Source of the DNA: Pseudorasbora parva
Lineage: Eukaryota; Chordata; Actinopteri; Cypriniformes; Gobionidae
DNA: 64,000 bases
NCBI RefSeq assembly: GCF_024679245.1
Contig: NC_090177.1
Span: 41,984,518 to 42,048,517 of the forward strand
Reading direction: 5' to 3'
Below the pieces are notes generated by a model that did not search any database, was not told the origin of the DNA, and saw only the letters and a program-made list of their open reading frames with translations. This document shows, one piece after another, positions 10,770 through 21,419 of the stretch. The stretch's first letter is position 1, and each line of letters opens with the position of its first letter. The position numbers and the translations under genes are program-made.

Positions 10770-13700
10770 TAGATAGTAGCACAGGCAAGTAACTGCCTGC
10801 TAAGCATTTCTGCTTGTTGCACCTCCGACGGTGCCATTGCGGGTAGCTGCAGGGTCATCAGCCGGGAGCCACCCTTCATTGATGTTTCGCTCCATTAATC
10901 CCGGAACATCTCACGGTGGTGGAGCAACGACAGGGACGTCTCCCTGCCGCCCCCTGCAGCTAGCCCTAGGAACCATGCTTTCCCCACGCCTGGTCCTTCC
11001 TTCTTAACCAAAGCCAAAAGCTTCCCTGGTCTCAGGTCTTTCAGAGCCTTTCTTAGTTTAGGGCCGGTAACTCCCATGTTTTTCAGGAAGCGCTGGGTAG
11101 ATGCTCCCACGAAACCCCTGCAGCCGACTTCCACCGGATAGCTGACAGCTGACCACCCTCCATCTCTGCATTCGGCTATGAGGTCGCAGTAGCGATCTTT
11201 TTTCCTCTCAAACGCTGCCTCCATTCCTCCTTCCCACGGGACAGTGAGCTCTGCCAAAATTACTGCCCGGGCTGTGCCAGACCAGAGAATGATGTCCGGA
11301 CGAAGGTTGGTTGTGGTGATCTCAGTTGGAAACCTGAGCTGCCGGTCGAGGTCCACTCTCAGATTCCACTCGCAACTGCCTGCCAAGACTGATCTCTGCG
11401 GCTGCGTGATGTTAGGGGCCCCACCTCCCTCTCTGACGAAGTGGATCATCCGTCTTGATGTCGGTGGTAGGCGCTCCCTGGCTATTTCCACCCTGCGTAC
11501 CTCCAGGATCTCCGCCAGCTTCCGCAGGACTCGGTCATGGCGCCACCTATACCGACCCTGGGTCAATGCTGTTTTGCAGCTTGACAGGATGTGCTGGAGG
11601 CTCGGGTTTGGGGCATTGCAAAGTTGGCAGTTCTCCTCTGAGCCATACCACAGACAGAGGTTGCTGGGGCTTGGGAGGGTGTCATAGGTGGACCTTATGA
11701 GGAAACTCAGCCTGGCTTGGGGGATCTTCCACATGTCGGCCCAACCTACGGTCCTACTTATTACTCCTTCCCAAGTCGTCCAGCGTCCTTGCTGGCGTTG
11801 GCTTAGAGCTTTGATCTGATAGCTCTCCTCCTCTGTCCTGACCACCTCAGAAATCACTAGGTCTTTCCTCTCCTTCCTTGTGGCTTTGGACCACATCTTC
11901 GGAGTAGTCCCCCAACCCAGGCCAGTTCTCCCTGACTGTGTCCTGCCAACAATTTCTTGGTGTTTCAGCCTGCTGATCGCCTGGTCGACAGCTAATTCTG
12001 CCCTCCACTTGCGACCTGTTCGTACTGGGGCTTTGATGTTCTGCACAGATGGGTCAGATGAGTCCCTTAGCTCTAATACGAGCCTCGCCTTCTCCTGTCT
12101 GTAGCCCAACAGAATCGACCTCAGTGGCAGTTGGAGTGCATTCCTCCCAAATAGGCCAACGCTGGAGAGGCTCCGGGGTAAGCCTAGCCACTTCCTGATG
12201 TAATTGTTGGCTTTTGAGTCCATCTTCTGCACAGTGCAGGTAGTTATCTCGCACATCTTGAGAGGCCACATTAGCCGCCTATATAAGGTGAATTGGTAGC
12301 ACCAGATCTTAAATTTGCCTGGAAGATGGCTCTTGTCGATCCGTGTCAGACCTTCAGTGAGTTGTAACATTACTGTATTAGCCATGTGCTTGTCTGACAA
12401 CTCAGCTGTATAAAGTTTCCCAAGACTCCTGACGGGTTGTTCTGCTAGTATTGGGATCTTCTCACTGTTCACTGTGAAAGAGATGTGATCATTTCTGACT
12501 CCTTTGCGTATGGAGAGACTTCGGGACATAGCAGGTTTTATCCTCATCCTGGCCCAACTAAGGAGTTCTTCAAACCTCTTCATTACCCGGTTGGTACATG
12601 CTGCTGTTTGAAGGAGGATGGTTACGTCATCCATGTAACTCCGCAGGGCTGGCAGTCGTTGGCCCGACGGTCCTTTCACCCCTCGAACCATCTGTCTCCC
12701 ACCGATGAGAATGATTTCAAAGGCTGCTGTGAAGAGGATGGGAGAGACTGAACAACCCATTGCAATGCCTTTCTCTAGGTGGTGCCATCCTGACGTTGCC
12801 TCCTGTGTTGCGTAACAAAACGTGAAGCTGCTGAAGTAATTGGAGATGAGGTTCCGAATGCTGGGTGGTATATGGAAGAATTCCAGGGCAAAAGTGATTA
12901 ACTGATGGGGAATGGAACCATATGCATTCTCCAGATCCAACCAAACCACGTGCAGATCTTGTTTTTCCCGCTTGGCGGTCTGAATCTGCTCCCAGATCAT
13001 AGTTGAATGTTCTACACAACCGGGGAACCCTGGGACGCCTGCCTTTTGGCAACTGGTATCAATGTAGCAGTTGCTCAGGAGGTAATTAGTTAAGCGCTTC
13101 GCCACCACAGAAAAAAATATTTTCCCCTCCACGTTTAGCAGTGCAATGCCTCTAAACTGGTTGATGTTGCGGGAATTTTGTTCTTTTGGAATGAAGGTTG
13201 TCACTGCACGGCTCCATTCTGAGGGGATGTTCTGGGCCTTCCATGCTACTCTCATCAGCTTCCAGAGTAGCTTCAGCACCATGGGGCAGCTCTTATAAAC
13301 CCTGTAGGGCACGCCATTGAGACCTGGTGCAGAGGCAGACCTTGCCCTGTCTACCACTTGCTTGATTTCAGCCCATTTGGGTGGTGTCATATCAAATTCA
13401 ATGACTGGCTCAGAAGGACAAGGCACGTGTCCTGGTGACCCAAGCGGGTTGTTCTTTCCTTGGTCGGTTAGCTGGTTCTTGATGTAATCCTCAAGCTCCT
13501 GTGCGGTAGCTTCCAGCTTCCCGCTTTTTTTCTCTTCCAACAGGCTTCGGGCATATTTAAAAGGGTCCCGAAAGAAACTCGCTCGCTCCTTCTCTTTCTT
13601 GCCTCTTCGCTTCCGGATCCGCTCTGCCCTTCTCAGGGTTGCAAGCCTGCTTCTGATCTGGTCCCAGAGCACTTTCAGACCCTCCTTTTCGTTCTCATCT

Positions 13701-14564
13701 GCTTTCCGCCAGGACTTCCTAAGCAGCCTCCTTTCTTTCACAAGCTTGTGAATCTCTCGCTCACGCCTTCCCACCTCCCTAGGGATGTTCTTCCTCTGTG
13801 TTACCTCCCCAAACCTCTCTTTGCCCTCCCCATAAACAATACTGCCAAAGAGGTTAAGCTTGGTGACTGTGCTGCCTCGTAGCGAATTCTCAAGTATGAT
13901 GTGCAGATCTTTGTCAAAGCTTTCCCAGGCAGCTTTTTCTCTGGATTTTGGCCATTTGACTTTGGTTGGTCTCTCCCCTGCCTGTCTTGTGGGGTTGCTA
14001 CTGGGTGTCTCTGCATGACGCTCCCGCTCTGGGCTGTGCGCCTGTTGTTGACTTTGGGCCTGCAGCTGGTGCGGCTGCTCCACCTCCCTGTGACCATCCG
14101 CAAAGGTGAAATCAGTAACGCTGTGGTGCTCAACCCGGCTCTGACTTCTCCTTGTCTGACCTGCTTGCGCAGTGCAAGTTTGCCTTTGGTCCTTCCCTCC
14201 GCATTTAGCCTTCCCCTGATGTATCCGCAGGCCCCTGTAAGTTGTCACATTCGACCACCCGCAGCTGCAGCTCCTTAGGATCCTTTGCTCATTAGTTGTT
14301 TCCATGCCGGTCAGTACCATGTTATCCGTCCTATTTGGTCCATCTTCCATCCCGCCTCTCGGTGGACCTTCGGGCTGTCTTTCTTTGTTTGTGCTCGTAG
14401 TTAGTTAGGGTGTCCCCGGTATGAGGACCTGTGGAGAGGGTAACTAGCCCGTCCACCCCTGGTGCAGTCTTTCCTGCCGTCAGTCGGTCTTTCCCGGCTG
14501 CCCTCCAGTCTTTCCTGGACGCCAACTGCCCTATTCGCAGTAGTCACTGGTGTTCCAGACATTG
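10770..14564 (-). mobile_element. Apparently full-length LINE with a restriction-like endonuclease
   Basis: A 3795-bp unit on the minus strand: about 215 bp of 5' leader (14350-14564), one uninterrupted ORF, and about 125 bp of 3' UTR ending near CTTGCCTGTGCTACTATCTA (10770). Its last 243 bp are duplicated immediately upstream (14565-14807), so the element lies head-to-tail behind a 3' fragment of another copy. It lies antisense in the sialyltransferase intron. Confidence 0.8.
10895..14350 (-). CDS. Reverse transcriptase / restriction-like endonuclease polyprotein of a LINE
   Basis: An intact 1151-residue ORF starting at an ATG. Domains in order: an N-terminal zinc-finger-like motif (CSCGW at 28-32, H44, C50); a basic linker; a reverse transcriptase from about residue 330 with SASAPGLNGVPY, WLDLENAYGSIPH, GIAMGCSVSPILF and the catalytic YMDD at 572-575; a CCHC knuckle starting at C908 (C-x2-C-x8-H-x4-C); and a C-terminal endonuclease with RPDIILW (D near 1019) and ILAELTVPWE (E near 1034), followed by ERKKDRY. 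Knuckle then PD-(D/E)xK-like nuclease at the C terminus defines the R2/R4/NeSL/Hero group, many of which insert at specific sites. RNA-templated insertion into genomic DNA is the expected role. I cannot fix the clade. YMDD rather than YADD is a small oddity. No disabling lesion is visible. Confidence 0.85.
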   Translation of the reverse strand: MEDGPNRTDNMVLTGMETTNEQRILRSCSCGWSNVTTYRGLRIHQGKAKCGGKDQRQTCTAQAGQTRRSQSRVEHHSVTDFTFADGHREVEQPHQLQAQSQQQAHSPERERHAETPSSNPTRQAGERPTKVKWPKSREKAAWESFDKDLHIILENSLRGSTVTKLNLFGSIVYGEGKERFGEVTQRKNIPREVGRREREIHKLVKERRLLRKSWRKADENEKEGLKVLWDQIRSRLATLRRAERIRKRRGKKEKERASFFRDPFKYARSLLEEKKSGKLEATAQELEDYIKNQLTDQGKNNPLGSPGHVPCPSEPVIEFDMTPPKWAEIKQVVDRARSASAPGLNGVPYRVYKSCPMVLKLLWKLMRVAWKAQNIPSEWSRAVTTFIPKEQNSRNINQFRGIALLNVEGKIFFSVVAKRLTNYLLSNCYIDTSCQKAGVPGFPGCVEHSTMIWEQIQTAKREKQDLHVVWLDLENAYGSIPHQLITFALEFFHIPPSIRNLISNYFSSFTFCYATQEATSGWHHLEKGIAMGCSVSPILFTAAFEIILIGGRQMVRGVKGPSGQRLPALRSYMDDVTILLQTAACTNRVMKRFEELLSWARMRIKPAMSRSLSIRKGVRNDHISFTVNSEKIPILAEQPVRSLGKLYTAELSDKHMANTVMLQLTEGLTRIDKSHLPGKFKIWCYQFTLYRRLMWPLKMCEITTCTVQKMDSKANNYIRKWLGLPRSLSSVGLFGRNALQLPLRSILLGYRQEKARLVLELRDSSDPSVQNIKAPVRTGRKWRAELAVDQAISRLKHQEIVGRTQSGRTGLGWGTTPKMWSKATRKERKDLVISEVVRTEEESYQIKALSQRQQGRWTTWEGVISRTVGWADMWKIPQARLSFLIRSTYDTLPSPSNLCLWYGSEENCQLCNAPNPSLQHILSSCKTALTQGRYRWRHDRVLRKLAEILEVRRVEIARERLPPTSRRMIHFVREGGGAPNITQPQRSVLAGSCEWNLRVDLDRQLRFPTEITTTNLRPDIILWSGTARAVILAELTVPWEGGMEAAFERKKDRYCDLIAECRDGGWSAVSYPVEVGCRGFVGASTQRFLKNMGVTGPKLRKALKDLRPGKLLALVKKEGPGVGKAWFLGLAAGGGRETSLSLLHHREMFRD

Positions 14565-14807
14565 TAGATAGTAGCACAGGCAAGTAACTGCCTGCTAAGC
14601 ATTTCTGCTTGTTGCACCTCCGACGGTGCCATTGCGGGTAGCTGCAGGGTCATCAGCCGGGAGCCACCCTTCATTGATGTTTCGCTCCATTAATCCCGGA
14701 ACATCTCACGGTGGTGGAGCAACGACAGGGACGTCTCCCTGCCGCCCCCTGCAGCTAGCCCTAGGAACCATGCTTTCCCCACGCCTGGTCCTTCCTTCTT
14801 AACCAAA
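14565..14807 (-). repeat. Second copy of the endonuclease LINE 3' end
   Basis: Matches 10770-11012 over 243 bp at a constant offset of 3795 with no difference that I could see. It encodes the last ~38 residues of the polyprotein (from LVKKEGPG) and the 3' UTR. It lies directly upstream (minus-strand sense) of the full-length copy. This is either a 5'-truncated earlier insertion followed by a second insertion at its end, or a tandem duplication. Confidence 0.9.
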
Positions 14808-15060
14808 TTAGGCAGACAGTTGTTCACCCCCGTGTTCAGCACAACAGCAGCGATACTCTGGTCACCATTCAGGATCGCCGGTACCTGTTTAGCGGTATCG
14901 AAAACACAAACACCAGGCAAAAAGTGACAACATCTTACTTTTATCTGAGGTAGTGTGCACATGCCAGACAATGGAGTCGCCGATGATCACAGCATTGTGT
15001 TCCCTTTTCGAGAAGAGGGGAGAAGCAGGAGACCTGAAAAGAGAAACACACGGATTAGAA
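14808..15060 (-). pseudogene. Fragment of an SGNH-hydrolase-like ORF, probably retroelement-derived
   Basis: Minus-strand reading gives REHNAVIIGDSIVWHV and, in another frame, FLPGVCVFDTAKQVPAIL then AVVLNTGVNN. This resembles the GDSL-type (GDSIVRH...PGA.V.D...VLH.GVND) ORF often found in fish retroelements and related genomic ORFs. The frame changes inside it and it is cut by the LINE fragment at 14807. The exact source element is unknown. Confidence 0.5.
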
Positions 15061-15317
15061 TAAATCGGAGTGATGACATTACTTACTGCGGATTTATGAG
15101 CATCAGCCCGCAATGTCTCCAGCGCTGGTCGTCATTTCCCCCACTTCTAACATCAACTCTGAGGAGAAAATGTTCACTTGCCTCCTAATATATATCACAT
15201 ACTAACTGGTCCCGTGATAATGAGGGCTATTCACTTCATAATGTTAAGCCTGATTGGTGTATATAGAGAGAATTTGTTAATAAATGGTTTCCTTTTTTAA
15301 TGCATATTTCTCTGCAG

Positions 15318-15780
15318 CTACAAGACTATGACTACGAGTCCAGGTCCGCTGGTACAGCGTGTGAGTGTGTATGGAAATGCGTCTCTGATAATTCCAGCTT
15401 TTGCGTTCACGTCCTGCACTGCAGTGTCAATCGAAACCCTCCAAGTACTCCAGCCAATCAGACCTCAGCAGCCAGTGGTGTTTTTTAGTCCCTACTACCT
15501 CAAGTCATTGGATCGTTTCTGGAAGGGACGTGGCCTTAAAGAAAAACGCATGTCTACAGGTTTCATGTTAGTTAATATGGCACTAGAGCTGTGTGATGAT
15601 GTGCATATATATGGATTCTGGCCATTTGACATCAATCTACAGCAGCAGACACTTCCGCATCATTATTATGACAACATACCACCCAAAGGGTCCATACACG
15701 CCATGCCAGAGGAATTCTTTCACTTGTTACAGCTTCACAGCCAGGGGGCGCTAACACTGCACCTTCAGCCCTGTTCATAA
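15318..15780 (+). CDS. Alpha-2,8-sialyltransferase (ST8SIA family), last coding exon
   Basis: Begins after acceptor CTCTGCAG. Its first base completes the Asp codon started by the exon at 7480-7563. Translation contains VSVYGNASLIIPAFAF; sialylmotif S with RMSTGFMLVNMALELC and VHIYGFWPF; LPHHYYDN (motif III region); and HAMPEEF (motif VS, catalytic His and Glu). The stop is at 15778-15780. Residues of all C-terminal sialylmotifs are kept, so the enzyme looks functional. Motif details (GFWPFDINLQQQ, GALTLHLQPC) suggest the ST8SIA1/5/6/7 side rather than the polysialyltransferases ST8SIA2/4; I cannot assign the paralogue. Confidence 0.9.
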
Positions 15781-15789
15781 CATATAAAC

Positions 15790-15966
15790 CAGGGTTCCTC
15801 AAACTCGGTCCTGGACTGTCCAGCAGAGTTTAGCTCCAACCATGATCGAACACACCTAAGCAACCTAATCAAGGTAAAAAAAAAAAAAAAAATCACAGGA
15901 AGGTGTGTTTGAAGAGCTAAAATCTGCAGGACAGTGGCCCTCCAGGACCGAGTTTGAGGAACCCTG
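15790..15966. mobile_element. Short hAT-type MITE with 8-bp target duplication
   Basis: Near-perfect terminal inverted repeats: CAGGGTTCCTCAAACTCGGT at the left and its complement at the right. The flanks are ATATAAAC at 15782-15789 and again at 15967-15974. Total length is 177 bp with an internal A run. An 8-bp duplication with CAGGG ends is characteristic of hAT. It sits just after the sialyltransferase stop codon, so it may lie in the 3' UTR. Confidence 0.92.
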
Positions 15967-16139
15967 ATATAAACATTGGGTGCCCATCATTTTCTTTTTA
16001 CTTTTTTTTTTACTTTTCTGTTGTGTAATTTTCTATTGTGCATTTGTTTTTGTTTTTACCTCCATTTTTTCACTTATTGTTTAAGAAACCAATGCTGCCA
16101 TTTTGGGCTGGTCAGGTGGCCAATGAGTAATCATTGCCC

Positions 16140-16754
16140 TAGGGGTGACCTCGAATAGTCAAAGATTCGATGCATCGACATACGGAGCTGGATTCAACCT
16201 CCGATCTCACGGTCGAATCTTCGCGGGTGTTATGAAACGAGGATCATACCATTTTGGCAATATGGGGGTGCTCAATATTTTAAAGACGTGGCACTGCACT
16301 AAGCTTTGTAATCGGCTTAAGAACGTGCATGTAAACACACTCAAAGTGTTCTTTTCCTCTCTAGGCAGGTATATTTTTTAGGTTTATTTATCAAAATGTT
16401 CTTTTATATATTTGTGTGATGTTCTGTATTTTGATCACTGGTTTAAAATGTTATGAGAAAACAGTTTACAAATGTTTATCAGCCACATTACCTTTTATTT
16501 AAACCTAAACAAGAAAGCCATTATCAGTTTGTCTGTCAGTTGGCAGGCAGTTTTGGTCGCTTTATTAAAAGTTGTTGCTGTGTGCAGTGTGTAAAAATAG
16601 TTGATAGAAAATAAAAATAGTTTTACCCTCCTGCTGACTAGTGTTGTGCCCATACCAATTCACACACACATATATGATTCGACTATCAGTCGACCATAGA
16701 AAGATTAGACAATTCTGATTCGAATGTGTAAATCCTTGGTCAGGGACACCCCTA
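16140..16754. mobile_element. Non-autonomous hAT-like element
   Basis: Ends TAGGGGTGACC and, inverted, TAGGGGTGTCC. Flanks CATTGCCC (16132-16139) and GATTGCCC (16755-16762) agree at 7 of 8 positions. Subterminal GATTCGA-type motifs occur at both ends. TAGGG termini and an 8-bp duplication fit hAT. The internal sequence is AT-rich and no transposase is visible. Confidence 0.72.
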
Positions 16755-16959
16755 GATTGCCCTGAACAGCTGGCCAAAGTCCTCGAAAGTGCCGCTGAAG
16801 AGGCCAGCCTGGGAGATGAGGTATCGAGAAAGCAAACTTTGTTGGTGTTCTTCTTTATCTTGGCCAAGTCCAACCAGAGATGTCATTCTGGACCAGCAAG
16901 GAGGAAGGACATTGTCTGGCAGAGGCCCCGTGCCACCTGGGGAATGTCCATGTGCGGAT

Positions 16960-17330
16960 GAAAGACTACAATCCCCAGAATGCTTTGCTGCTCTGTGAGG
17001 CCATTCCCAAAGCCACCGCTACTGGATAACAGTGACTGAGTTAGAGAACAGACACTACAATTAAATACTGAACGTGTCTGTTCAATATAAAGATCGAGTC
17101 GCCGCGTGAGTCTCACAGCTCTAACGCTGCAGGAGTAAGATTACATTTAACATCATATATGAGCTGATGAGCTCTTGTGATGAAAGCTGAGGTAATGGCG
17201 ACCACATTCACGGCATACATTCACAACGCGTGTTAAGTCTGGCGTTTTTTTAGTTCTTGCCTTTGGAAGCTTAACTATCCTATAAATTAATTTGAGAAGT
17301 AAAAACACTTACATTGCTTAGTGCCAAGCA
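16960..17330 (+). repeat. Dispersed repeat, homologous to 29595-29960
   Basis: Shares long diverged blocks with 29595-29960, including GAACAGACACTACAA, GTCTGTTCAATATAA and TTTGGAAGCTT. At 29.5 kb the same sequence is the interior of a TTAA-flanked element. Here the TTAA termini are not obvious. Confidence 0.65.
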
Positions 17331-19097
17331 CAGGTTGTCCGGGAACCCCACGCCGCTTACCATTACGGGCTGAAGTTACATCTGTGTTGTAAATAATGGT
17401 GTCAATATTGCCATACCTAATTTGAGCCTGGATTAGACCCAGATAGCGGGGATGAAAATTAAGCAGAACCTCTGCACGCAGAGCATTTCAGAGAAGAGGA
17501 GGCGTTTAAATAAGGTATCCGGAGAACAGCAAAGGGTGAAGTTTATTCCGGCGAATGCTGTAGGTGAGACGGAGTGATTGGTGTGTTGGAGGGATGTATT
17601 GATGCGGATATTACAGGCTGGGCGAAGTGAAAACAGAGTACTGGGCTGAAGAAAACACGGAGTTAAGTGTTTGAAGCATTCCTTTTGAAGTAATTGTGTT
17701 GATATGTATTATTATTATTACCTTGAAGAGATTGATTACACTGAGAAGTCACAGGAAACGTATGTCAGGGTCTAGAAAGAGACTGAAAGATCCAAATGCG
17801 ATAACTCATTTATTGACAGAACTTCACGAGGTACATAAAGTCCGAAGACCACTGAAACTCAGAACGGGTAGCCAGGATACAGGACAGTCAGGCAGGTCCA
17901 GGAAACGGAGAAGGCGGTGAGCTGGTCAGGGGCTCGTGACGCAGGGGAAGCAGTGGGCAGATGTACCGCTGGAATCCTGGAATCCGGAACAGAGGCGATC
18001 TCCCGGGAGAAGAACAGCACACACCAGGGACCACAGAAGCCTGCAACGATCTGACAATGTGTGCAGTCAGTGCCACGTATATAAAGGCAGCGGTGATGAG
18101 TGCAGCAGGTGATAGTGCTCAGGCAATAATCAGAAACCACGCCCCCAACACCACCACACAACACAAAGTGAGTGAGACGACGGATTGATGAACTGTGACA
18201 CCGTATTGAGAAGAGGAAGGAGTGTGCTGAAAGGTCGTTGTCTTGACGTTTCCATATGATCATCCTCTGCACCGACCCTTTCCACTATCCAGGACCTATT
18301 TCCCGGCCCAACGTGAGGATCCTGACCCTAATTCACCGTGAGTGTGTGAAGTGCAGTGGGTGAGTCTTTTTGACTTGTGTACACCTGAAGAATTGTAGTG
18401 TTGTGCTGTGCCAATGTTGTCAGTGGTCCCTCCCCAGGCCAAAGAGAAAGCCCTGCATTAGAGGAAGTGAATTGGTGACGGTGGGCGATTGTTGCATATA
18501 TATACACACCCGACTGTGACTCATTAACCCCTTTCCCCCACCTGGTGGTGGCGTGGCAACTGTATAAAGTAAGAGCTTGCTGTGAATATTGTGTGGAGTA
18601 TCGAAGGAAGGGAAGTTTGAATTGGCGGCTGCGTAGAAGGAGCTTATGTGCTGTCTCCGTGTATGATTATATGTCTAAGTGCTTTCAGGTGCCCGCCCCT
18701 GTCTAAATCTCTTGTCCCGCTGTTGGAAGAGAGGAGAGGGAAGCGATTGGCCTACTCGAGCAGCACATCACATGGTGTGGCACCTTACCTCGATCTACCC
18801 ACCTGTGATACCATCTGTGGTCGCGCTAGTCCCAGCGTGCAGCAGCCTCGACCTGTACCTCCATCTGCCCTGCTTGTCAGAAGCAAAGAGTCCGCAGGAC
18901 TGAGCAGGGCTCTGTGTCGTCGTGGGACTGTTCTACTACGTGTGGGAAGTCAACATCAACGTGTTTCTTAGAAGTCTGTCCTAGTGAGGAAGGCTAGAAG
19001 TCCGCTGTGTGTAAATACGCCCTCTCCAGCCACCCGAGCCTTGAAGCGCCAAAGCCTGACGTCCGCCTATCTACGGAGCTGTGAGTTACATCTATCC
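17331..19097. other. Unassigned sequence, probably retroelement leader
   Basis: No conserved protein is visible. 17760-18200 has the look of a dispersed fish repeat (GTGTCACAGTTCATCAATCC on the minus strand), but no paired ends were found. A TATA-like box (TGTATAAAGT near 18560) followed by non-coding sequence leads into the 47-bp minisatellite. This would suit a 5' UTR of the LINE whose tail follows, but that is only inference. Confidence 0.3.
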
Positions 19098-19530
19098 CAG
19101 TGTACCTTCCTGTATACTCACCTGTACGCCTAAAGATAAGAGCCCAGTGTACCGCCCTGTATACTCACCTTTACGCCCAAAGTTTAGAGCCCAGTGTACC
19201 GCCCTGTATACTCACCTGTACGCCCAAAGCTAAGAGCCCCGTGTACCTTTCTGTGTACTCACCTGTACGCCCAAAGCTAAGAGCCCCGTGTACCTTTCTG
19301 TGTACTCACCTGTACGCCCAAAGCTAAGAGACCAGTGTACCGCCCTGTATACTCCCTTGTACCCACAAAGCCAAGAGCCCAGTGTACCGCCCTGTATACT
19401 CACCTGTACACCCAAAGCTAAGAGCCCAGTGTACTGCCCTGTATACTTCCTTGTACACTCCAAGCCAAGAGCCCGGTGTACCTTCCTGTGTACTCACCCG
19501 TACGCCCAAGCCAAGAGCCCCATGCACGTC
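19098..19530. repeat. 47-bp minisatellite, about nine copies
   Basis: The unit contains GTGTACCGCCCTGTATACTC, then ACCTGTACGCCCAAAGC and TAAGAGCCC. GTGTAC/GTGTACC recurs at 19100, 19147, 19194, 19241, 19288, 19335, 19382, 19429 and 19476, a strict 47-base period. The period is not a multiple of three, so each copy shifts frame, and the long open frames here are by-products of a unit without stops. Confidence 0.95.
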
Positions 19531-19820
19531 CCTGTATACTTGCCTGTACTTAGCTGTATACCTTCTAGACGCCTCCAGCTCCAAGCCTAGGCCCACACCC
19601 GTATACCTTCTAGACATTTGTGCTGCAAGCCCAGTGTACTACCTTACACGCCTAAGACCGCCAGTAAGGTACTTACCTATTTACTCACCAGTATACTTAT
19701 CCACTTTTGCTCTTACATCCAAGGAGGGAGGTCGGAGTGTTTGCCGGAAGTCCATCTGAAAGGAACCAGGGGCAAAAGCTGTGAATACTCACTTGCACTT
19801 CACGTGCGGATGAAGAGAGG

Positions 19821-20302
19821 GAGTTTGAATAATCCGATCTAATATGATTTCCGACCTGTAAGGTTGCCAGAATAATAATCTTACATGGTGTGTTAATAGG
19901 CCAGAGGAGAACTGGCACCCCAACTGAGTCTGGTTTCTCCCAAGGTTTATTTTTCTCCATCACGCCCTGATGGAGTTTTGGTTCCTTGCCACTGTCGCCT
20001 TTGGCTTGGCTTGCTCAGTTGGGGACACTAAAAATATGAATAAAGTTATTCAACTTATTATACAAATAAAATATATGAATTAGGTCTTATTTAATTCTAT
20101 AAACTATAATACTGATCTGCCAACATTGTCGCTATATGATAAATTAAAATAAGCTGATAACATCACTGTTTTCTCCAGTACGACTGTACAGCCAAATCTA
20201 ATTTTGTCGCAATATTATCCTGTTTGACACTGTGAAGCTGCTTTGACACAATCGTGATTGTAAAAGCGCTATATAAATAAAGTTGATTGATTGATTGATT
20301 GA
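19821..20302 (+). mobile_element. L2-type LINE 3' end
   Basis: Nearly identical to 52337-52808 (the tail of the L2 element at 50-52.8 kb), beginning TTTGAATAATCCGATC and ending AAATAAAGTTGATTGATTGA. It contains the same AATAAA and TATAAATAAAG features. The very high identity of the two copies implies recent amplification. No reverse transcriptase precedes it here; it follows the minisatellite directly. Confidence 0.88.
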
Positions 20303-20804
20303 GTTGGGAAGACCTACCTACACATCCCCGTGAGAGAGTCAGAAACGACTCGGATTTGAAGTTCTCCAATCCCAAAAAGCTAGGCCCTTTTTTAAAAGTA
20401 TCCCTTTCCCACCTTTCCATACCCTTTTAAATGAATAAATATTGTTTTAACTTGCTTGTTCCTGTCTGTTTGGTCATTGGCGTGTTTTTGGGACCTCCTC
20501 GGGGTGGAAACTGAGGGAGAAGTGAGACTCACGATAGTGGTGGTCCACTCCAACCAGTGACATAAGCATTTTTGTATTTCAAGTATATTTTTAGTGTCAC
20601 TGTCACTGCTGTCAGTTATCTTTTCATACTCTGGTTAAAGTTTTACTGTATCCGAATACACGACTGAGTAGTCGCTTGTTTGTAAAGGTATTGTTTTATT
20701 TTTAGCATGAACATCTTGGTTATATAATATATTTTATATAAATAAACGATGTTTGCAGTTGTGATTTACATACAAGTTTGTTGGAGAAGTATGAAACAAT
20801 TTAC
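20303..20804. other. No recognised feature
   Basis: Mixed-composition sequence without a supported ORF. It may be the flank of a retroelement into which the L2 tail inserted; no paired terminus was found. Confidence 0.4.
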
Positions 20805-20808
20805 TTAA

Positions 20809-21399
20809 AGGACAACTCCGGGGAATTTTTGTTTATATTGATCGTCATACCTTTTGTGAGTACAGTCTATTGAAAAACAACTACAACCGGATTGATACTT
20901 GGAACACGGAGCTTTTACAGTTAATGCCCAGAGTACAGAATCGAAAACCGTTTCTTTTGGACACGTTCGATACTGAGAACCGACAAGCCGATGAGCAGAG
21001 CCTCTTTATACATACGACGCTCTTCCCAACTGGACTATTTACCTTTTTTCCGGCTACAACGCCGTTCCCACGGGACTTCAGCGTGATACTACAGCTAGCC
21101 GTCTAAAACAGGTTAATTTAAACAATGGCTAAGTAGCTAAACGCATATCTTTGTCATGTAAGGGCCCTGTTCTTGTTGGACAGACATTTTAATTGCATTT
21201 TGTGTCTGTTAAGAGGCACAAAGACACCCTTTACGTTATGCCCCAAAGCTGCCGTTTTAGCTGAGTGGGGGCTCTGGGCATTAACTGTAATAACTCTGTG
21301 TTGCAAGCACCAATCCGGTTCATTTTTTTTTTCTCTATAGACTGTACTCACAAAGATATGACGATCGAGATAAACTTAAAAATTTGTTGGAGTTGTCTT
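20809..21399. mobile_element. TTAA-flanked long-TIR (foldback) MITE
   Basis: TTAA at 20805-20808 and 21400-21403. The arms match for about 140 bases: AGGACAACTCC..., GATCGTCATA, GAGTACAGTCTAT, CCGGATTG and CAGTTAATGCCCAGAG all recur inverted at the right end. No transposase is visible. Terminal sequence and TTAA target suggest a piggyBac- or Kolobok-type non-autonomous element. Confidence 0.88.
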
Positions 21400-21419
21400 T
21401 TAACTGCCTAGCGTAGCCC

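Larger units (their letters stand above)
7564..15317 (+). other. Transposon-filled intron of the sialyltransferase gene
   Basis: The donor GTAAGA at 7564 and the acceptor CTCTGCAG ending at 15317 bound a 7.75-kb intron with compatible phase. Nearly all of it is accounted for by a Tc1 remnant, an antisense L2 LINE with a nested MITE, and an endonuclease LINE in antisense orientation with a duplicated tail. The last 200 bases before the acceptor show nothing recognisable. Confidence 0.8.

Noticed and set aside
11244..14278. Several plus-strand ORFs (74-147 codons) opposite the LINE ORF
   Set aside because: They are complementary-strand shadows of the intact 1151-residue reverse transcriptase ORF.
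19100..19759. ORFs of 75-125 codons across the 47-bp minisatellite
   Set aside because: The 47-bp period shifts frame at each unit; the same peptide phrases appear in all three frames, so this is not a protein gene.
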